Positions 36,791-48,432 of a stretch of DNA of 64,000 bases are shown here, in pieces (position 1 is the first letter of the stretch; each line of letters opens with the position of its first letter). Where the stretch lies: the NCBI RefSeq assembly GCF_003265705.1, contig NW_020312828.1:59956212-60020211 (forward strand), given 5' to 3'. Origin of the DNA: Callorhinus ursinus (Eukaryota; Chordata; Mammalia; Carnivora; Otariidae). The position numbers and the translations under genes were made by a program. A model generated the notes under the pieces. That model saw only the letters and a list, made by a program, of their open reading frames with translations. It made no database searches and was not told the origin of the DNA.

Positions 36791-39519
36791 TAAATAATAA
36801 AACCCTAAATTAGAACTGCAATAGTGGGGATGTGGAGAACATCTTGAGAGGTATTTGAGACCATGATGGGCCCTGATTCTGTAATAAAGAAATAATAAAG
36901 TATTAAAAAAATTATTGTGTAAGATTTAGACTCAGCCCCTTCAGACATAGCTACCAATTTGTGAGTTCCTTTTATAAGACAGATTTTTGCATTTAAAAGC
37001 ATTTATTTAGAAAAACAATCAAGAGAGTGGCCTTCTTCCTTAAATGTCTGTTGATTTGTATGATGAAGTCTGAGAGAATCAAAATAATTCCTTCTGGCTT
37101 TTTTTTTTTTTTTTTTTTTTGGTAAGTTGTGCCCTTTAAACTGAATCCAGATCTAACAATTTCAGCCTATCATGTAAGAGGGAAAGCATAAAAGCATTTT
37201 GCCAAAGCCACCCAAACTATCCATCTTTTGGGCGATCTACCACTAAGCAGGCAAGAAAGAAAATCGGAGAGCAATGCTTTTAAGATGAGAGACAAGAAGC
37301 AGATCAAACATTTTGGGTTGAGGTTAGTGCTGTCAGCTCCTTTAAATACTTGACTTGCATTAGAAAGATCTGTAGTACAGACTAGAAGGCTGAATCGGGT
37401 TCTAAATTTGGAACCCTAGCAGGAAATTATATTATACTTCTGTGATTAATTTATGCAAAAGTGGAATCATACCGACTCAGAGCATGGGCTGGAAATGGAG
37501 TCCCTCGGTCTCTCAACTTAACATTAGTCTGCAGATTATCCGACCCCCTCCTCTGGTGAGTAAGTCTGTGGACATCACTAAGTCAGATGTCACCTTTACA
37601 TAGACCTTGCCTAGGAACTGGTTTTTTTCTCCAGCTGGTATATGGTTTCCTGCCCTTTAATGTTTCCAAGGTGATGTTTCCAAATGGATGAGACACAGTT
37701 TCCTGAGCCTGAATGTGAACAAAATTGGAACTGCGTTAACTAGTCCTACGGGCTCTAGCTAGAAGCCTCAAACATTTAAAATCTTGATCTTGGCTCTTAT
37801 TGTTTTAAATTAGCATCTGTGATTAGCAACCTGAGAACATTGTTGCATTTTGGCTGTCCTTTGAATCCCAGTGTAAATCTATCATTAGAGCTCACAGATT
37901 TCAGGCTTTTCATGCAGGGACGGGAACACACAAAAGCTTCTAACAACTACTGGAAAAGTGAAACAGTGGCTCCCAGCCATGGTTCTTTTGCATTTCTGCC
38001 ATGGTAATGTGTTCCCCATTGATCTTGCAGTTCTTATACTCTGAGGGGTATTTGTAGTACTCCAGAAAGAAGAGCATCTTGCTCCTCAGCTCTTAGTTAT
38101 CAGAGTTTTACATTACATACATGTACTTGGAGGACAATTTTCTATTTATGTAGCACACAAATATCTTAAGGAGTTGCTCAGAAATTTCTCTTTGCAAATC
38201 TTTTCCATTTTATATTCACTCTTTGTGTTTCTCCATTTCCCCAATATAGGGATTTTCTTTGAACCTGTGGAAAGGATTTTAGTATCTGATCTCTTGAAAA
38301 ATACTAGAGAAAGGAACACTATAATTAAATTGCCATATAAACTTAGTTAGCTAAACCCCTCAATACTCTTTTGAAACAAGATGGTATTGTTATTATAACA
38401 GTTTTTATGGCTACATTAGCACATGCTACCACACATCTGGTATTTACCCAGACAGTCTGGAATCCAGTGCTCTGGTGCCTGAGACGTGAAGCAAGTCTGG
38501 GAATTGTGATGGTGGCAGTGGCAGCCATGTTCAAACCCCCTTTCTTCCCCTTTCTTTCACTTCCATTCCTCTCTCTTCTCTTCTCTTGCCAGATCCTTGA
38601 ATATTCCATCCCAGCTGGGAAACTAGATAGTAAGGGTACTCCTGAAAGTATTCAAGTAATTGCTTTCATTCTCCATCACTATTTTTGGAAAGCTTTCAGG
38701 GACACCTGAGCTCTGCTTGACAGGTGCCAAACACATTCGTAGAATACTTCCTGATTGTTCCTGCTAGAGAAACATGGATTCCTTAAAACCTCGAAATTCT
38801 GTTTCTCGAGAGCCCAATTTAAGAAAGGTAAAACTAACAGATACTAACTCTGAGCCAGATCTTGTGTTAAGTAGGTGCTGAGAAGATATAATGAACAAGA
38901 TACAGCTCCTCATCTTGACTTTCTTTGACAAACATATATACTATCTGTAGGGTGGTCTCTCAGATTTGTGAGACAGAAGCATAAAAGGAGAAGTACCCAC
39001 AGCCTAATGTGCCCACTCCGACTTCTAAGGAAGCAGCAGCATTGCTTGCTCATTAGAATAAATTATGGGAAAACAGAATTGGAGAAGGCAAGAAGACCCG
39101 AAATATCTGCATGAGGAGAAGCAAAGGGTCCTCTAAAGAGAGATAGATCTGGAAATGAGGGGGAGAGTAGGGTAAGGGGAGAGATTAACGAGAGCAGTTC
39201 AGGGAAACTTTGGGGACAGAGAATGTATCACCCTGAGGGAGACTGATGACTAAAAAGGCTTTTTAGGATCTGTTGCTGTGCATCATACAATATAATGTTC
39301 TGTCTGGCAAGTTTAAAGGGCCACACTAAAGATTTAAATTGTCTGCAATGGTAGGATTTTACTTCCTCTGAATACAATGCTGTGAAAAATGTCTCTTTTC
39401 CCCATTCCATGTGGTCTTGATTGGAAAATAAATCAAGATGCCTCGCCACACATTTCTTCTCACCACTACGACCAAGGTAGGTTCATGGCCTCTACTGGTG
39501 ACCAAGATGGCATTAATGT
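36791..39519. other. Long interval with little recognised repeat
   Basis: About 2.7 kb. It contains T22 at 37099-37120, a possible antisense L2 tail at about 38835-38910 (TACTAACTCTGAGCCAGATC), and two splice-site-like arrangements (37535-37555 and 38593-38629). No coding sequence is supported. Confidence 0.5.
37099..37120 (+). repeat. Poly(T) tract, T22
   Basis: Twenty-two T in a row, with no adjoining SINE or L1 body. Confidence 0.9.
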
Positions 39520-40020
39520 TTCCCTTCTTAGAGCATTTTCCTTATTAAGCTTGTAAATTATAAATTCTTTCTCTAATGCTATGAGATGGAAATCAATTTT
39601 CAAGCTTCTTGCCAGTTTACAACCTGAGACTCTTTCTCAAGGTTCTGGAAGCCATTGGTTTGAAGGGTAATCATCAAGAAAGAGAGCACCCCCATGTCCC
39701 AGTCTCTGTGGTAGGGTGGGAGATTAACTTTGGTGGGAGCCTGTGTTCCAAGTTGTAAATTAGCTCCTGTCATGAAGAGACGAGAAAGTTTTCTTTTGGG
39801 TAAAGCCAATTAGTAAATACAAACAGCCTGCAATCTACTCCTCACCCCACCTCTTAAAAACCTTACTCCCCTTTGTTTCAGCAGAGTTAAGTTCAGACTA
39901 AATTCTGGCCTCTCTCCCCTACTGCAATAGCCTCGAATAAAGTCCTCCTTGCCTGTTTCATTTTGCCCAGTGGAATTTTTACTGTGACATTGAGCTCATC
40001 AGACACTGTTTCCTCTGGGA
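39520..40020 (+). mobile_element. Probable solo LTR of an old endogenous retroelement
   Basis: The right part looks like an LTR R/U5 segment: CTCTTAAAAACCTTACTCCC, a CG-containing AATAGCCTCGAATAAAGTCC polyadenylation region, then CTCCTTGCCTGTTTCATTTT and CCCAGTGGAATTTTTAC. An upstream block (39600-39830) with GGTCTC-like and GGTGGGAG strings fits a U3. No gag, pol or env sequence is adjacent. The left end and TSD were not found, so both boundaries are approximate and the family is not named. Confidence 0.5.
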
Positions 40021-40282
40021 ACTTAGATCCTGAACAAAATAATGCAAGGACACAAATCATGTAGAAATGAGATAACCCAATGGTAGCAATTTGATTATAT
40101 GACCCTTTGGTTCTTTCTCCCTAGATCTCAGCACTTGCCCTCATTCACTCTCTTGCCCCATATCCTGCCAGTGAGTTCTCTTTTGCTGCCCAGATTTGTT
40201 TAGAAGCTACTCACTGAAAAACATTTTTAAAAAAATAATTAAAAAAAAAAAAAGAAACTACTCACTGATGAAGGTGGGTTAT

Positions 40283-40386
40283 CTATATTAATCCTCACAA
40301 AACCCCTATCAGGTAAGGAATAGGAGTCCAACATTAAAGATGAAGAAATTTGGGGTTCTTTGAAGTTTATTATTTTTATAAAGGTC
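40283..40386 (-). repeat. MIR SINE fragment, antisense
   Basis: ATTAATCCTCACAAAACCCC, TATCAGGTAAGG and GATGAAGAAATTTGGGG match the central antisense MIR. Confidence 0.6.
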
Positions 40387-41469
40387 ACCAGAATTCGCAA
40401 AACACATACTCTTTTCAGAAACAATCATTAAATTAAAACTCACAAATATAGACATCAGATTACAAAGAACAAATTTATCTCAAATGCAGAATTTTGCTTT
40501 GTTTTGTTTAATAAACATCTCCCTTTTCTCCTCCCTACACTTTCATAATGACTTTAATAAAAGTTAATATCTCTAAGAACACCTCTTAGTCTGTCAATGG
40601 GTCATATTTTCTTTCCCTAAAAGTTTGTTATAAGCAAAAATGTTTGCATGAGAGAGAGAGAGAGAAAGAGAAGGAGAAAGAGAAAGATTGATTTAGTTAT
40701 GATGATTCATGCATTGGTCACTATCAATTCTTATTTATATTTGGGTAGGAAGGGGAGATTATTACTCAACTCCATGCCTGTCTTGGTTTCCATAAGCTCA
40801 TGTCCAACAGTTCCTAATCAAGAACCTTCATGTCTCCCTTTTTCTTCTAACCTTTCTTGTCTGGCTTTCAAGTCCCCATATAACACATTTACATATTCCA
40901 AGTTGAACAGTATTAGGCCTTCAACAGAAATGGCCTCTATTCTGTTAGATAGCTCTCTTCCTTTCCCCCACATACCTCTTATCCATTTTTTTTTATTTTT
41001 GCTAATTCCGTTCCTTTTATTTGAAAATCTATTCCAATACTCTCTCAGTTGCATTAAGGTTTCCAGCCACTAGATCACTCTTTACAGATCTATCTCTTTC
41101 TTGAACTTTAATTGTATTCCTGGTCAGCACAATTCATCCATCAATTTTTCTCTAATTGTTACAAGTTCATTAATCTTGTTTCTTTAAGAACTGTGCCATA
41201 ATGTGGTACCTTTATGGTGAACTGATGAACAAAAAGACAGATAAGAAGCTTTAAACAATGATCATTTTTTTTAGACAGGACTGGGTAATGAGCTATAAAG
41301 AAGGTATTAAATGGATGAATGTTACCCTTTTCACTTGAAAAGAATAAAGGATATCTAAAAATGCTATAACTACCATATGCCAGAAGTTTTTTTCATATTT
41401 AATAGGATGAAAAACAAGAGAATTCTCTTTCACAGGTTAAAGACTCCTGAATTCTGACAATTATAGCAT
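40387..41469. other. Unassigned interval with GA-rich microsatellite
   Basis: Contains a GA-rich run at 40650-40686. The 141-codon plus-strand open frame (40648-41073) begins inside that run (RERERKRRRKRK) and is not a credible gene. Confidence 0.5.
40650..40686 (+). repeat. (GA)n / GAAA-rich microsatellite
   Basis: AGAGAGAGAGAGAGAAAGAG followed by AAGGAGAAAGAGAAAG. Confidence 0.9.
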
Positions 41470-41637
41470 CTTCATTACAACCCTGGGTAGTAGTGGTTAT
41501 TAACTCAATTTTGCCGTCCAGGCAATTCAAGGAAGTTAAGTAATTTGCCCAAGATCAAATAGCTAATACAGAGTTGAGGATTACATGCAAATCTGTTACT
41601 TAATACCTCCATATTCTTGCTTCTACCTGTAGTAGGC
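41470..41637 (-). repeat. MIR SINE, antisense
   Basis: TCATTACAACCCTGGGTAGT, GGAAGTTAAGTAATTTGCCC, AAGATCAAATAGCTAATACA and GAGTTGAGGATTACATGCAA are antisense MIR landmarks in order. Confidence 0.8.
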
Positions 41638-41639
41638 AG

Positions 41640-42105
41640 AACACTAGACCTCCATAGATGTTCATGCCCATTTCCTAGAATATGTGAATATGGTATGTTA
41701 CATGGTAAAGGGAAATTAAATAGAAGATGATATTAAGTTCACTGATCAGCTAACCCGAAACTAGAGAGATTATCCCGGATTATCTAGATTGGCCCAATAG
41801 TCACAAGGGTCCTTAAAGGTAGAAGAGGGAGACAAAAAAGTCAGTGTCAAGGTGATACAATCTGAGAAAGACTCCACTGGTCATTATTAGCTTTGGAGAT
41901 AGAAAGGGGTTATGGGGCAAGGAATGTGGGCACCTCCAGAAACTGGAAAAAGAAAATGGATTTTCCCAAGAGCCTCCAGAAATCAACACAGCCTTGCCAC
42001 ACTTTGATTTAACCCAGTGAGATCCATTTTTGGACTTCTGATCTCCAGAACTATGAAATAATAAATTTATGTTCTTTTAAGCCACTAAATGGCTTAAATT
42101 TAAAT
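41640..42105 (-). mobile_element. Old LTR-like interspersed repeat, antisense
   Basis: Landmarks of a common mammalian repeat read in reverse: GTAGGCAGAACACTAGACCT, TTATCCCGGATTATCTAGAT, GGGTCCTTAAAGGTAGAAGA, AGCCTCCAGAAATCAACACA, TTCTGATCTCCAGAACTATG and TTCTTTTAAGCCACTAAATG. In the other direction it would begin near the TTTAAGCCAC end. The class (LTR versus DNA transposon) is not certain. Confidence 0.6.
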
Positions 42106-42450
42106 TTAAATTTAATGGTTAAAGCAGCAAAAAGAAAGTAAGATACTATCCAAAATAACAGTTAAAATATTTCAGTGGTTTAAGAGTTTTTAACTAATCA
42201 TGGAGACACATGATCTCGATCCAAAAGATTCTAACATGTACAGTTTAACTGAGGGCCATCCTGAGGCAATAAGGATATTGGAAATAGCTACTATAGACTT
42301 ATACCAATGGATTTGCTTTTATTCAACAATATCAATCCCTAGATTTAGTAGTCTCTAATAATTAGACATAGAATGTTCTTCTAATGCAATATACACTGCC
42401 TTCCAGAAAACTTCTAAAATCACCAATTTATAGCTAATACAATGAGTGAT

Positions 42451-42453
<3 letters not shown>
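42106..42453. other. Unassigned AT-rich interval
   Basis: Begins close to an AAATTT triplication (42097-42113). Nothing else recognised. Confidence 0.5.

Positions 42454-42490
<37 letters not shown>
42454..42490 (+). repeat. (TA)n microsatellite
   Basis: Uninterrupted TA dinucleotide run of 37 bases. Likely length-polymorphic and cruciform-prone. Confidence 0.95.
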
Positions 42491-42493
<3 letters not shown>

Positions 42494-42849
42494 ACAGAGA
42501 AATTCTGAGTTATACAGTAATTACATACGCCAGGCTATGTGTCTCATGCAAGTGAAAATATTCATACATCAGCCTAAAGACCTCCCAGGATTCCCCAAGT
42601 TATAAGTTATACAATGACCCTAAACATTTTATTAATTTGATAAGTACTCATTGAACATTCACTATAGGTGCTTGGACTACATCAGAGATATACTGTATTT
42701 CCTAGAAAATTTGTTTTTCTTGGAAACTTAAAAAAAAATAATATTGTTAAAACCCATTTAACTTCTAACCTACACAGTATTTCAGGAACCATAATCCTAA
42801 CATCCCTAAATTCTATTCCACTAGTTGTATTGAATGCCTGGCACAATGA
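42491..42849. other. Unassigned interval
   Basis: No repeat or gene recognised. Confidence 0.5.
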
Positions 42850-43085
42850 TTAAGAAAGTGGGTTATAGAATCAGACAAGTTTGAGCCCTGGACATCATTA
42901 CTTTCTAGCTGAGACATTGGACAAGGTGCTAAAAATAAATTTCAATTTTCTTTCCCGTAAAATAGGAATAACAATTTTTATTCTCCAGAATTATTGACAG
43001 TTGTAAGGATATTATATATAATACCTGACACTGGGTCTAGTACATATCAATCAAGTATTCAATAATGATCATTACCATTATACTT
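42850..43085 (+). repeat. MIR SINE, sense
   Basis: TGGGTTATAGAATCAGACAA, CATTACTTTCTAGCTGAGAC, AATTTTCTTTCCCGTAAAAT and a tail with AAGTATTCAATAATGATCAT match the sense MIR through most of its length. Confidence 0.85.
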
Positions 43086-43710
43086 CTTTTGTTGTTATTT
43101 GTCTATTACTATAGGGCTCTATAAACAGAAGACAGAATACATCCTCACTGAGATATAGAGGTAATTCTGCGGTGATACTTAGCTTGCTGATTTGTAGCTT
43201 ACCTGCGTCTATAATTGTAACATTACAAATTGATTTTGAATGGGTCTTACTAGCTTGTTGGTTTTTACCCTAAATCTAAGCGGTCTGATCATCTCACTCA
43301 CCAAAAATAGTGTCTACAAGCAAATGGGGGTAGGGGGAGGGCAGAAAAGGACAAACCTTCTTAGAGATATCCATCAGGAAAGCCTTTCTACCGATTCAAA
43401 CAATGGCCCATCTTGGTTAACACCTAACCTTGCCTTAGGTTAAGAGCAGGCATTCACAAGCCCAGGTAAATATCACCAGTTTTCCAACAAACTCATTAGT
43501 AAGTAATATAATCTGAGCATTCAGGATGTTTTCTATGGTTAAAAAAAAAAAGCTCCAGTTATTTTAAAAGCATGTTCTAAGATCATTTTTCTAAGCAACT
43601 GGAAAGAGAAAATTTAAATATCTGATAACTAAATGTCATTAATATAATTTATAAAATAATTGGTATAGTTGATTACATATCTGACACCTAAATCAACATT
43701 TCTATCATAT
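43086..43710. other. Unassigned interval
   Basis: No repeat or gene recognised. Confidence 0.5.
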
Positions 43711-43732
43711 CTCTCTCTCTCTCTCTCTCTCT
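43711..43732 (+). repeat. (CT)11 microsatellite
   Basis: Eleven perfect CT units preceded by TCTATCATAT. Confidence 0.95.
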
Positions 43733-44546
43733 TTCTGGTTTCCCCCTACTGATTTCCAAAGAATATTTTTTTTGTGATATTTCAATAAGGCAATTTTGGT
43801 TTTATGTACATATTTTTTATTGAGCAAATAATTAGAAATGTTTCAACTGCATTGGCAGGATTAAGTATACTTTTTAAAAAACATTTTAAAAAAATTAGCC
43901 ACAGAAATACAAACATATTTGTCATTCTTTGTCTGGGATAATAGTTCCCCATTGGGACCCAATAAATAGCCTCTAATGTTTATTTGATCAATAAACAATT
44001 AAATTGGGATCCAAAGCTCAACAAACATATAGCAAGAATCCATGAATGTGTTGCTCTGCCTTGGAACCAGCCATTTAGCCTTGATGCACACACTTCCCAA
44101 CTGAAAGCAGACACTTTGTACATAAGCCACACACTGTGTTGATCTGAGAAACTGAGCTGGAGTCGCAGTTGACAAGGCATACCTGCAGTGGCTCAGCCTT
44201 TCAACACATCTCCTCCTGACACTAACCAGGTAGAGAAATGGGTGGGGTGGGCTGGGGTGGGACGTGAGCCTCCAGTCCCAGGAGTGTATCCCTACCTTAA
44301 CAACATGTGAATGATTTAACACAAATCCACCCAGCACTTTGGAGTAAATCATTTCCATCTTCCACATTACCACTATCAAGCCAAAAATGTGGTACTTGAC
44401 TGTTTGGGCAGATACGGAAGACACTTATATTTTCAAACAAAAGTTCCTGAGTAAAATGTATAAGACAGAAGAGTGTTTTCATTCAAAATCAAAGTCATTC
44501 TTTTCCTTTCTTCCCCATCCTTCTGTAAATAAAGGAGGCTTTAATT
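43733..44546. other. Unassigned interval with G-quadruplex motif
   Basis: Contains the G-rich tract 44240-44261. The 141-codon minus-strand frame (43999-44424) has no recognisable domain and overlaps other frames. Confidence 0.5.
44240..44261 (+). other. G-quadruplex motif
   Basis: G runs at 44240-44242, 44244-44247, 44249-44251, 44254-44257 and 44259-44261 with loops of 1-2 nt. Short loops predict a stable parallel fold. Confidence 0.85.
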
Positions 44547-44730
44547 TGTGCCATCCAAAAGAACTTTCTGTGATGATGGAAATGCTCCATATCTGAGCTG
44601 TTTATTACAGTAGCCACTAGCCATGTGACAAACAAAACTGAAGCTAATGACTGAAGAACTAAATTTTAATTTTAATTAATTTAAACTTACATAGTCATAT
44701 TGTTAGTGGCAACCACATTAGATAGCACAG
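44547..44730 (+). mobile_element. hAT-type MITE, same family as 60076-60287
   Basis: AACTTTCTGTGATGATGGAA, TAGCCACTAGCCATGTGACA, AATTTTAATTTTAATTAATT and the right end GATAGCACAG match a common mammalian nonautonomous element. Ends are slightly eroded; no clear TSD. Confidence 0.7.
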
Positions 44731-45598
44731 CTCTAGATATTTAAGACTGCACTTCACATTTTGAAATTTGGAATTAATGAGAATTAACCAAATAAACATT
44801 CTGGAAATAGAAGATAAAAACTGATGTGAGAAAACAGAAGGGCAAAAAAAAAAAATCACATTTTAGCTATAATTTTCAGTGCAAAGTCTAAGTGAATCTT
44901 AAATACAAACTAGTTCTCAGGCAACTGTAATTATTTCGTTCAAGTCAATTGGCTATTTTGATTAACCAAAAGTTACTATATACCATGGATTTCCCATTTG
45001 CAAATGATGTTACCCCCAACAATATCTAGTTCTTAAAAAATGCCCTTTAAAACTAAAACTAGCAAGAGTCAAAATATCATGGATGTACTCATCTGTTTCA
45101 AAATGATGACAAGAATGCTTCTTCTCATTATTGTACTCAAAATAATACTCCACCAAAATAATGTAAAAAGTTTCTTTTGCTTATTCCCTTCAAAATAACA
45201 CCCAAAAATAGCAAGAAAAAGAAAAGACACTCAGACTTTGCCATCCCTGAAAATAAGGTCATTAGTAACCCTATCCTAAGAATTTAAAGATGGAAAGTGT
45301 AGGTCGGAGAGGAGAAATGACAAATTGTCTAATGGAGAATAAGCCAATCATGCCAATAATCCTACAGGAAGCTAGAAAGAGGGAGGGGAGGCTAAGCCAA
45401 AGTAGAACTTTGCTTATTTCTCCTAAAGAATCCCAGAAATTCTCAGGAATTAGAGGCCACATGTATTAGTGAGATCAGGAGTCAAGTCTGAGATGTGAAA
45501 CAGAAGGATTATCTAAAAGAATTATAAGTTAGACCACCATGCTGTGTAGTTAGAGACGTCTCACTTACCTCCATGCAAAACCAAAGGATTATGCTCCA
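44731..45598. other. Unassigned interval
   Basis: AT-rich; nothing recognised. Confidence 0.5.
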
Positions 45599-45776
45599 CA
45601 GTGTTTCTCAAACTGTGGTCTCCAGGCATCAGATCTGGGAACCTATGAGGAGCGCATATTCTCCAGCCTCACTCCAGACCTACTGAATCAGAAGCTGTGG
45701 AGGTGAGGTTCAGTTATCTGTAGCTTAGCAAGCCTTCCAGGTGATTTTGATATATGATAATGTTTGAAAACCACTG
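45599..45776 (+). mobile_element. MER20-type hAT MITE
   Basis: The terminal inverted repeat CAGTGTTTCTCAAAC at the left pairs with GTTTGAAAACCACTG at the right. The internal CTCCAGACCTACTGAATCAG and AAGCCTTCCAGGTGATTTTG are characteristic. TSDs are too eroded to call. Confidence 0.85.
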
Positions 45777-46329
45777 CTCAAGGGTAATTGAACAAGAGCA
45801 GCTCTGGTTTCCAGAGTCCAGACACAAGTTTACCATTTAAATTCAATACCAAAAACAAAAGAATAAAGTGAAAGTACTTACTGAAAGACTCCATCTCCAA
45901 GAGAGCACCAGTCATACATGCCCTTCAGACTCAAAACTATAGGCTCCCCTACTGACTAAACCAACTAGCCCAGAGAAAAATAAACAATTAAAGGGTTGTG
46001 GACTACCTGATTGCCCTGCAAGCCCACAGCGCTAACCAATTAGTTTTTAAGTGCCCTATTTCAGCATGGAAAGATGTTGAATTGAGAAGATAAGTGAGAT
46101 GAGAGGGAGAGAGGCAGTAAGTGTTAGTTTGTTCTAAAAGCCTTGTGGCACTACGTAGCTTTTAAAAAATTGTGCATGTGATACAAAAAATTAAAAGAAT
46201 TTAAATCATGAATATATAACATTTTTGCAAATGCAAGCAGACTTCCTTCTAAGAGATGTTTGATAAATGTGTCATTATGGGGACCTTGGAAACACTCATA
46301 CTTTATCAAAATTGTAATCTTAATCAAAA
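45777..46329. other. Unassigned interval
   Basis: No repeat or gene recognised. Confidence 0.5.
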
Positions 46330-46805
46330 TAATGTGTATTATTTTTCCATTACTGCATAACAAACCAACCCAAAATTTAGTGACTTAAAATGAAACAAAA
46401 TAAAATATATATTTAATTTTGCTTATGAATCTGCAATTTGAGCAGGCTTCAGTGAAATAAACTTGTTTTTCCTCCAAACAGCATCAGCTGGGAAGGCATG
46501 AGTCGGCACCAGAGAACCTACTTTCATCTATGGACTCCATGGACCCCTGCACAGCATTGTGGTTATGTCGATGAATAAGCATCTCACAAAAATATGGTAT
46601 CTATATGACTCATCCTTGGATGTTGCAATTTCTTTGTACTTCATTGGTCAAGTCAATTGCAAAAGCCTCAGTTCAAGGGGAGGGGCCATGGGATCCACTT
46701 TTAATGATGGAGTGCTAAGGTTCCAAAACAACACATAATACAAGAGATGTATATCTATTTCTGGAAAATGCAATATGACACAGTCTCCCATTTGGCCACA
46801 ATTTA
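46330..46805 (+). mobile_element. Old LTR-like repeat, left unit of a pair
   Basis: Landmarks: CCATTACTGCATAACAAACC, AAATTTAGTGACTTAAAATG, TGCTTATGAATCTGCAATTT, CAGCATCAGCTGGGAAGGCA, TTCAAGGGGAGGGGCCATGG and GAAAATGCAATATGACACAG. The same order opens the unit at 48433. Class and family are not asserted. Confidence 0.6.
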
Positions 46806-47537
46806 TGGTTTTCCCACACTCACCTCTCTTCCCCAAAGAACCCCCCAGTCTCATCTAAGGGTATTAGGCTTAAGCTAGAGGTCCAAAATCTCATGAGCTA
46901 AAATAAATCAGATCCAGGTGTGGATAAGCTCCTCCCAACATCCTCAGGCATAGCTTTTTAAGTACTATTATTCTCAACCCCAAACCTGAAAACCAAAGAG
47001 ACAGTTTATCTGCCCTTTCCATACCCAACATACAATGGTAGGATCAGCATAGGATCTGCATACTGCAGATATGGGTCCTTTGCAATTCGGACAACCATCC
47101 AAGTACATGTTGCCAGTTCCTTGACTGGAACTCAGTCCAGCTCTTTGGTAGTCATTCCTCATACCTTCTGGCTATACCCTCTGGGTTCTTGGTTCTGCCT
47201 TATGAGTCATATTTTCTTTTCTACAAAAACTAGCTTGTGTTAACAGTTTGCCTATTTCCTACACATAGAAATTTCAGAGACAAAGGCTTCTCTTCATTTC
47301 ATACTGTCTCTGCTATTTTCAGACCAAGCTGATAAAATTCTTTAAAAAATATTGTGGGTTTCCTATGTATCAGTTCATAAAACCCATATGAGTAAGGTCC
47401 TACCTATAAATCTGTAAATCTTTTTGAGTTCATTCCTTCTCTACCTAGTGTTCTCTGAGGGACTCTTATGGAACAAGATCTTTGAGATTCTTAGAAGCCT
47501 TCTTAGTTAAAGAAAAGAATTTGTAAATTATACACTG

Positions 47538-47599
47538 AGGTCCTTAAGGAGCCTATTTTCTATTTGAAAGGTCCTTAAGGAGCCTGTTTTCTATCTGAA
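47538..47599 (+). repeat. 31-bp tandem duplication
   Basis: AGGTCCTTAAGGAGCCTATT... occurs at 47538-47568 and again at 47569-47599 with two differences (A/G and T/C). A local duplication, not a transposon product. Confidence 0.95.
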
Positions 47600-47632
47600 A
47601 ATTTCTATCAATATTTAAATATTTCTGAGGTC

Positions 47633-47854
47633 GAAATTGGAGGGGGAGATGAACCATGAGAGACTATGGACTCTGAGAAAAAAAAAAAGGTGGTTCTAGA
47701 GGGGAGGGGGGTGGGGGGATGGGTTAGCCTGGTGATGGGTATTAAAGAGGGCACGTACTGCATGGAGCACTGGGTGTTATACGCAAACAATGAATCGTGG
47801 AATGCTACATCAGAAACTAATGATGTAATGTATGGTGATTAACATAACAATAAA
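47633..47854 (+). mobile_element. Young carnivore L1, 5'-truncated to the 3' UTR
   Basis: About 220 bp of L1 3' UTR, ending AATGATGTAATGTATGGTGA, TTAACATAACAATAAAAA. The perfect 16-bp TSD AAATATTTCTGAGGTC is at 47617-47632 and 47855-47870. It holds a G-quadruplex tract at 47701-47723 (runs of 4, 6, 6 and 3 G). Confidence 0.93.
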
Positions 47855-48432
47855 AAATATTTCTGAGGTCTTAACAAAGGATTTAATAGTCCCATCCTAG
47901 ATTTAATTTTAGGCCTGAAGGCCTCCTTAATTTAGAACTTGTTGACTAGAACTTGAACTTGTTGACTAGGGAGGTCGGGTGAGGAAGAGTTTTTTCTTCA
48001 AACACCCCAAGTCTTGAGTTTATATTCAACAGTTCATTCTTGAGCTAATTTCTCTTTCCTTATATTTTATCATGGCAGTGAGATGAAGCCAGGTGCCACT
48101 TTCTGTATTCTTCTTGGAAATATTCAAGTATATCACTGAGTTTCTTTCCTATATTCTAAGTCACCACAGGCCATCAAGTTGCCAAAGTTTGTGCCACTAC
48201 ATACCACGTTTCCTTTTGTCAAACTTCCAATAACATTCTCCCTCAGTTTCTTAAAAGCCCTATCAGTCTCCTTTAGGCCACTTATGCTTCTGTTTACTCT
48301 CTCCTCAAGGCCCTTAGGCTTCACTAAGAACCTGCTGAAGGCCCTTGAAGCTTCTGCCTGCTATCTGGTCTTGAAGCCAAAGCCAAATGTTTTAGGTTTT
48401 TGTTATAGCAAACATTCTACTTCTAGGTGCCA

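Larger units (their letters stand above)
46806..48432 (+). mobile_element. Possible internal region between the paired LTR-like units
   Basis: About 1.4 kb once the L1 at 47633-47854 is removed. No open frame over about 100 codons and no gag or pol motif. It contains a 31-bp tandem duplication and the L1 insertion. I associate its right part (up to CTTCTAGGTGCCAAAATC) with the same kind of flanking unit in other mammals, from memory only. Confidence 0.35.

Noticed and set aside
40648..41073. 141-codon frame starting RERERKRRRKRK
   Set aside because: Begins inside a GA microsatellite; no ATG context or homology.
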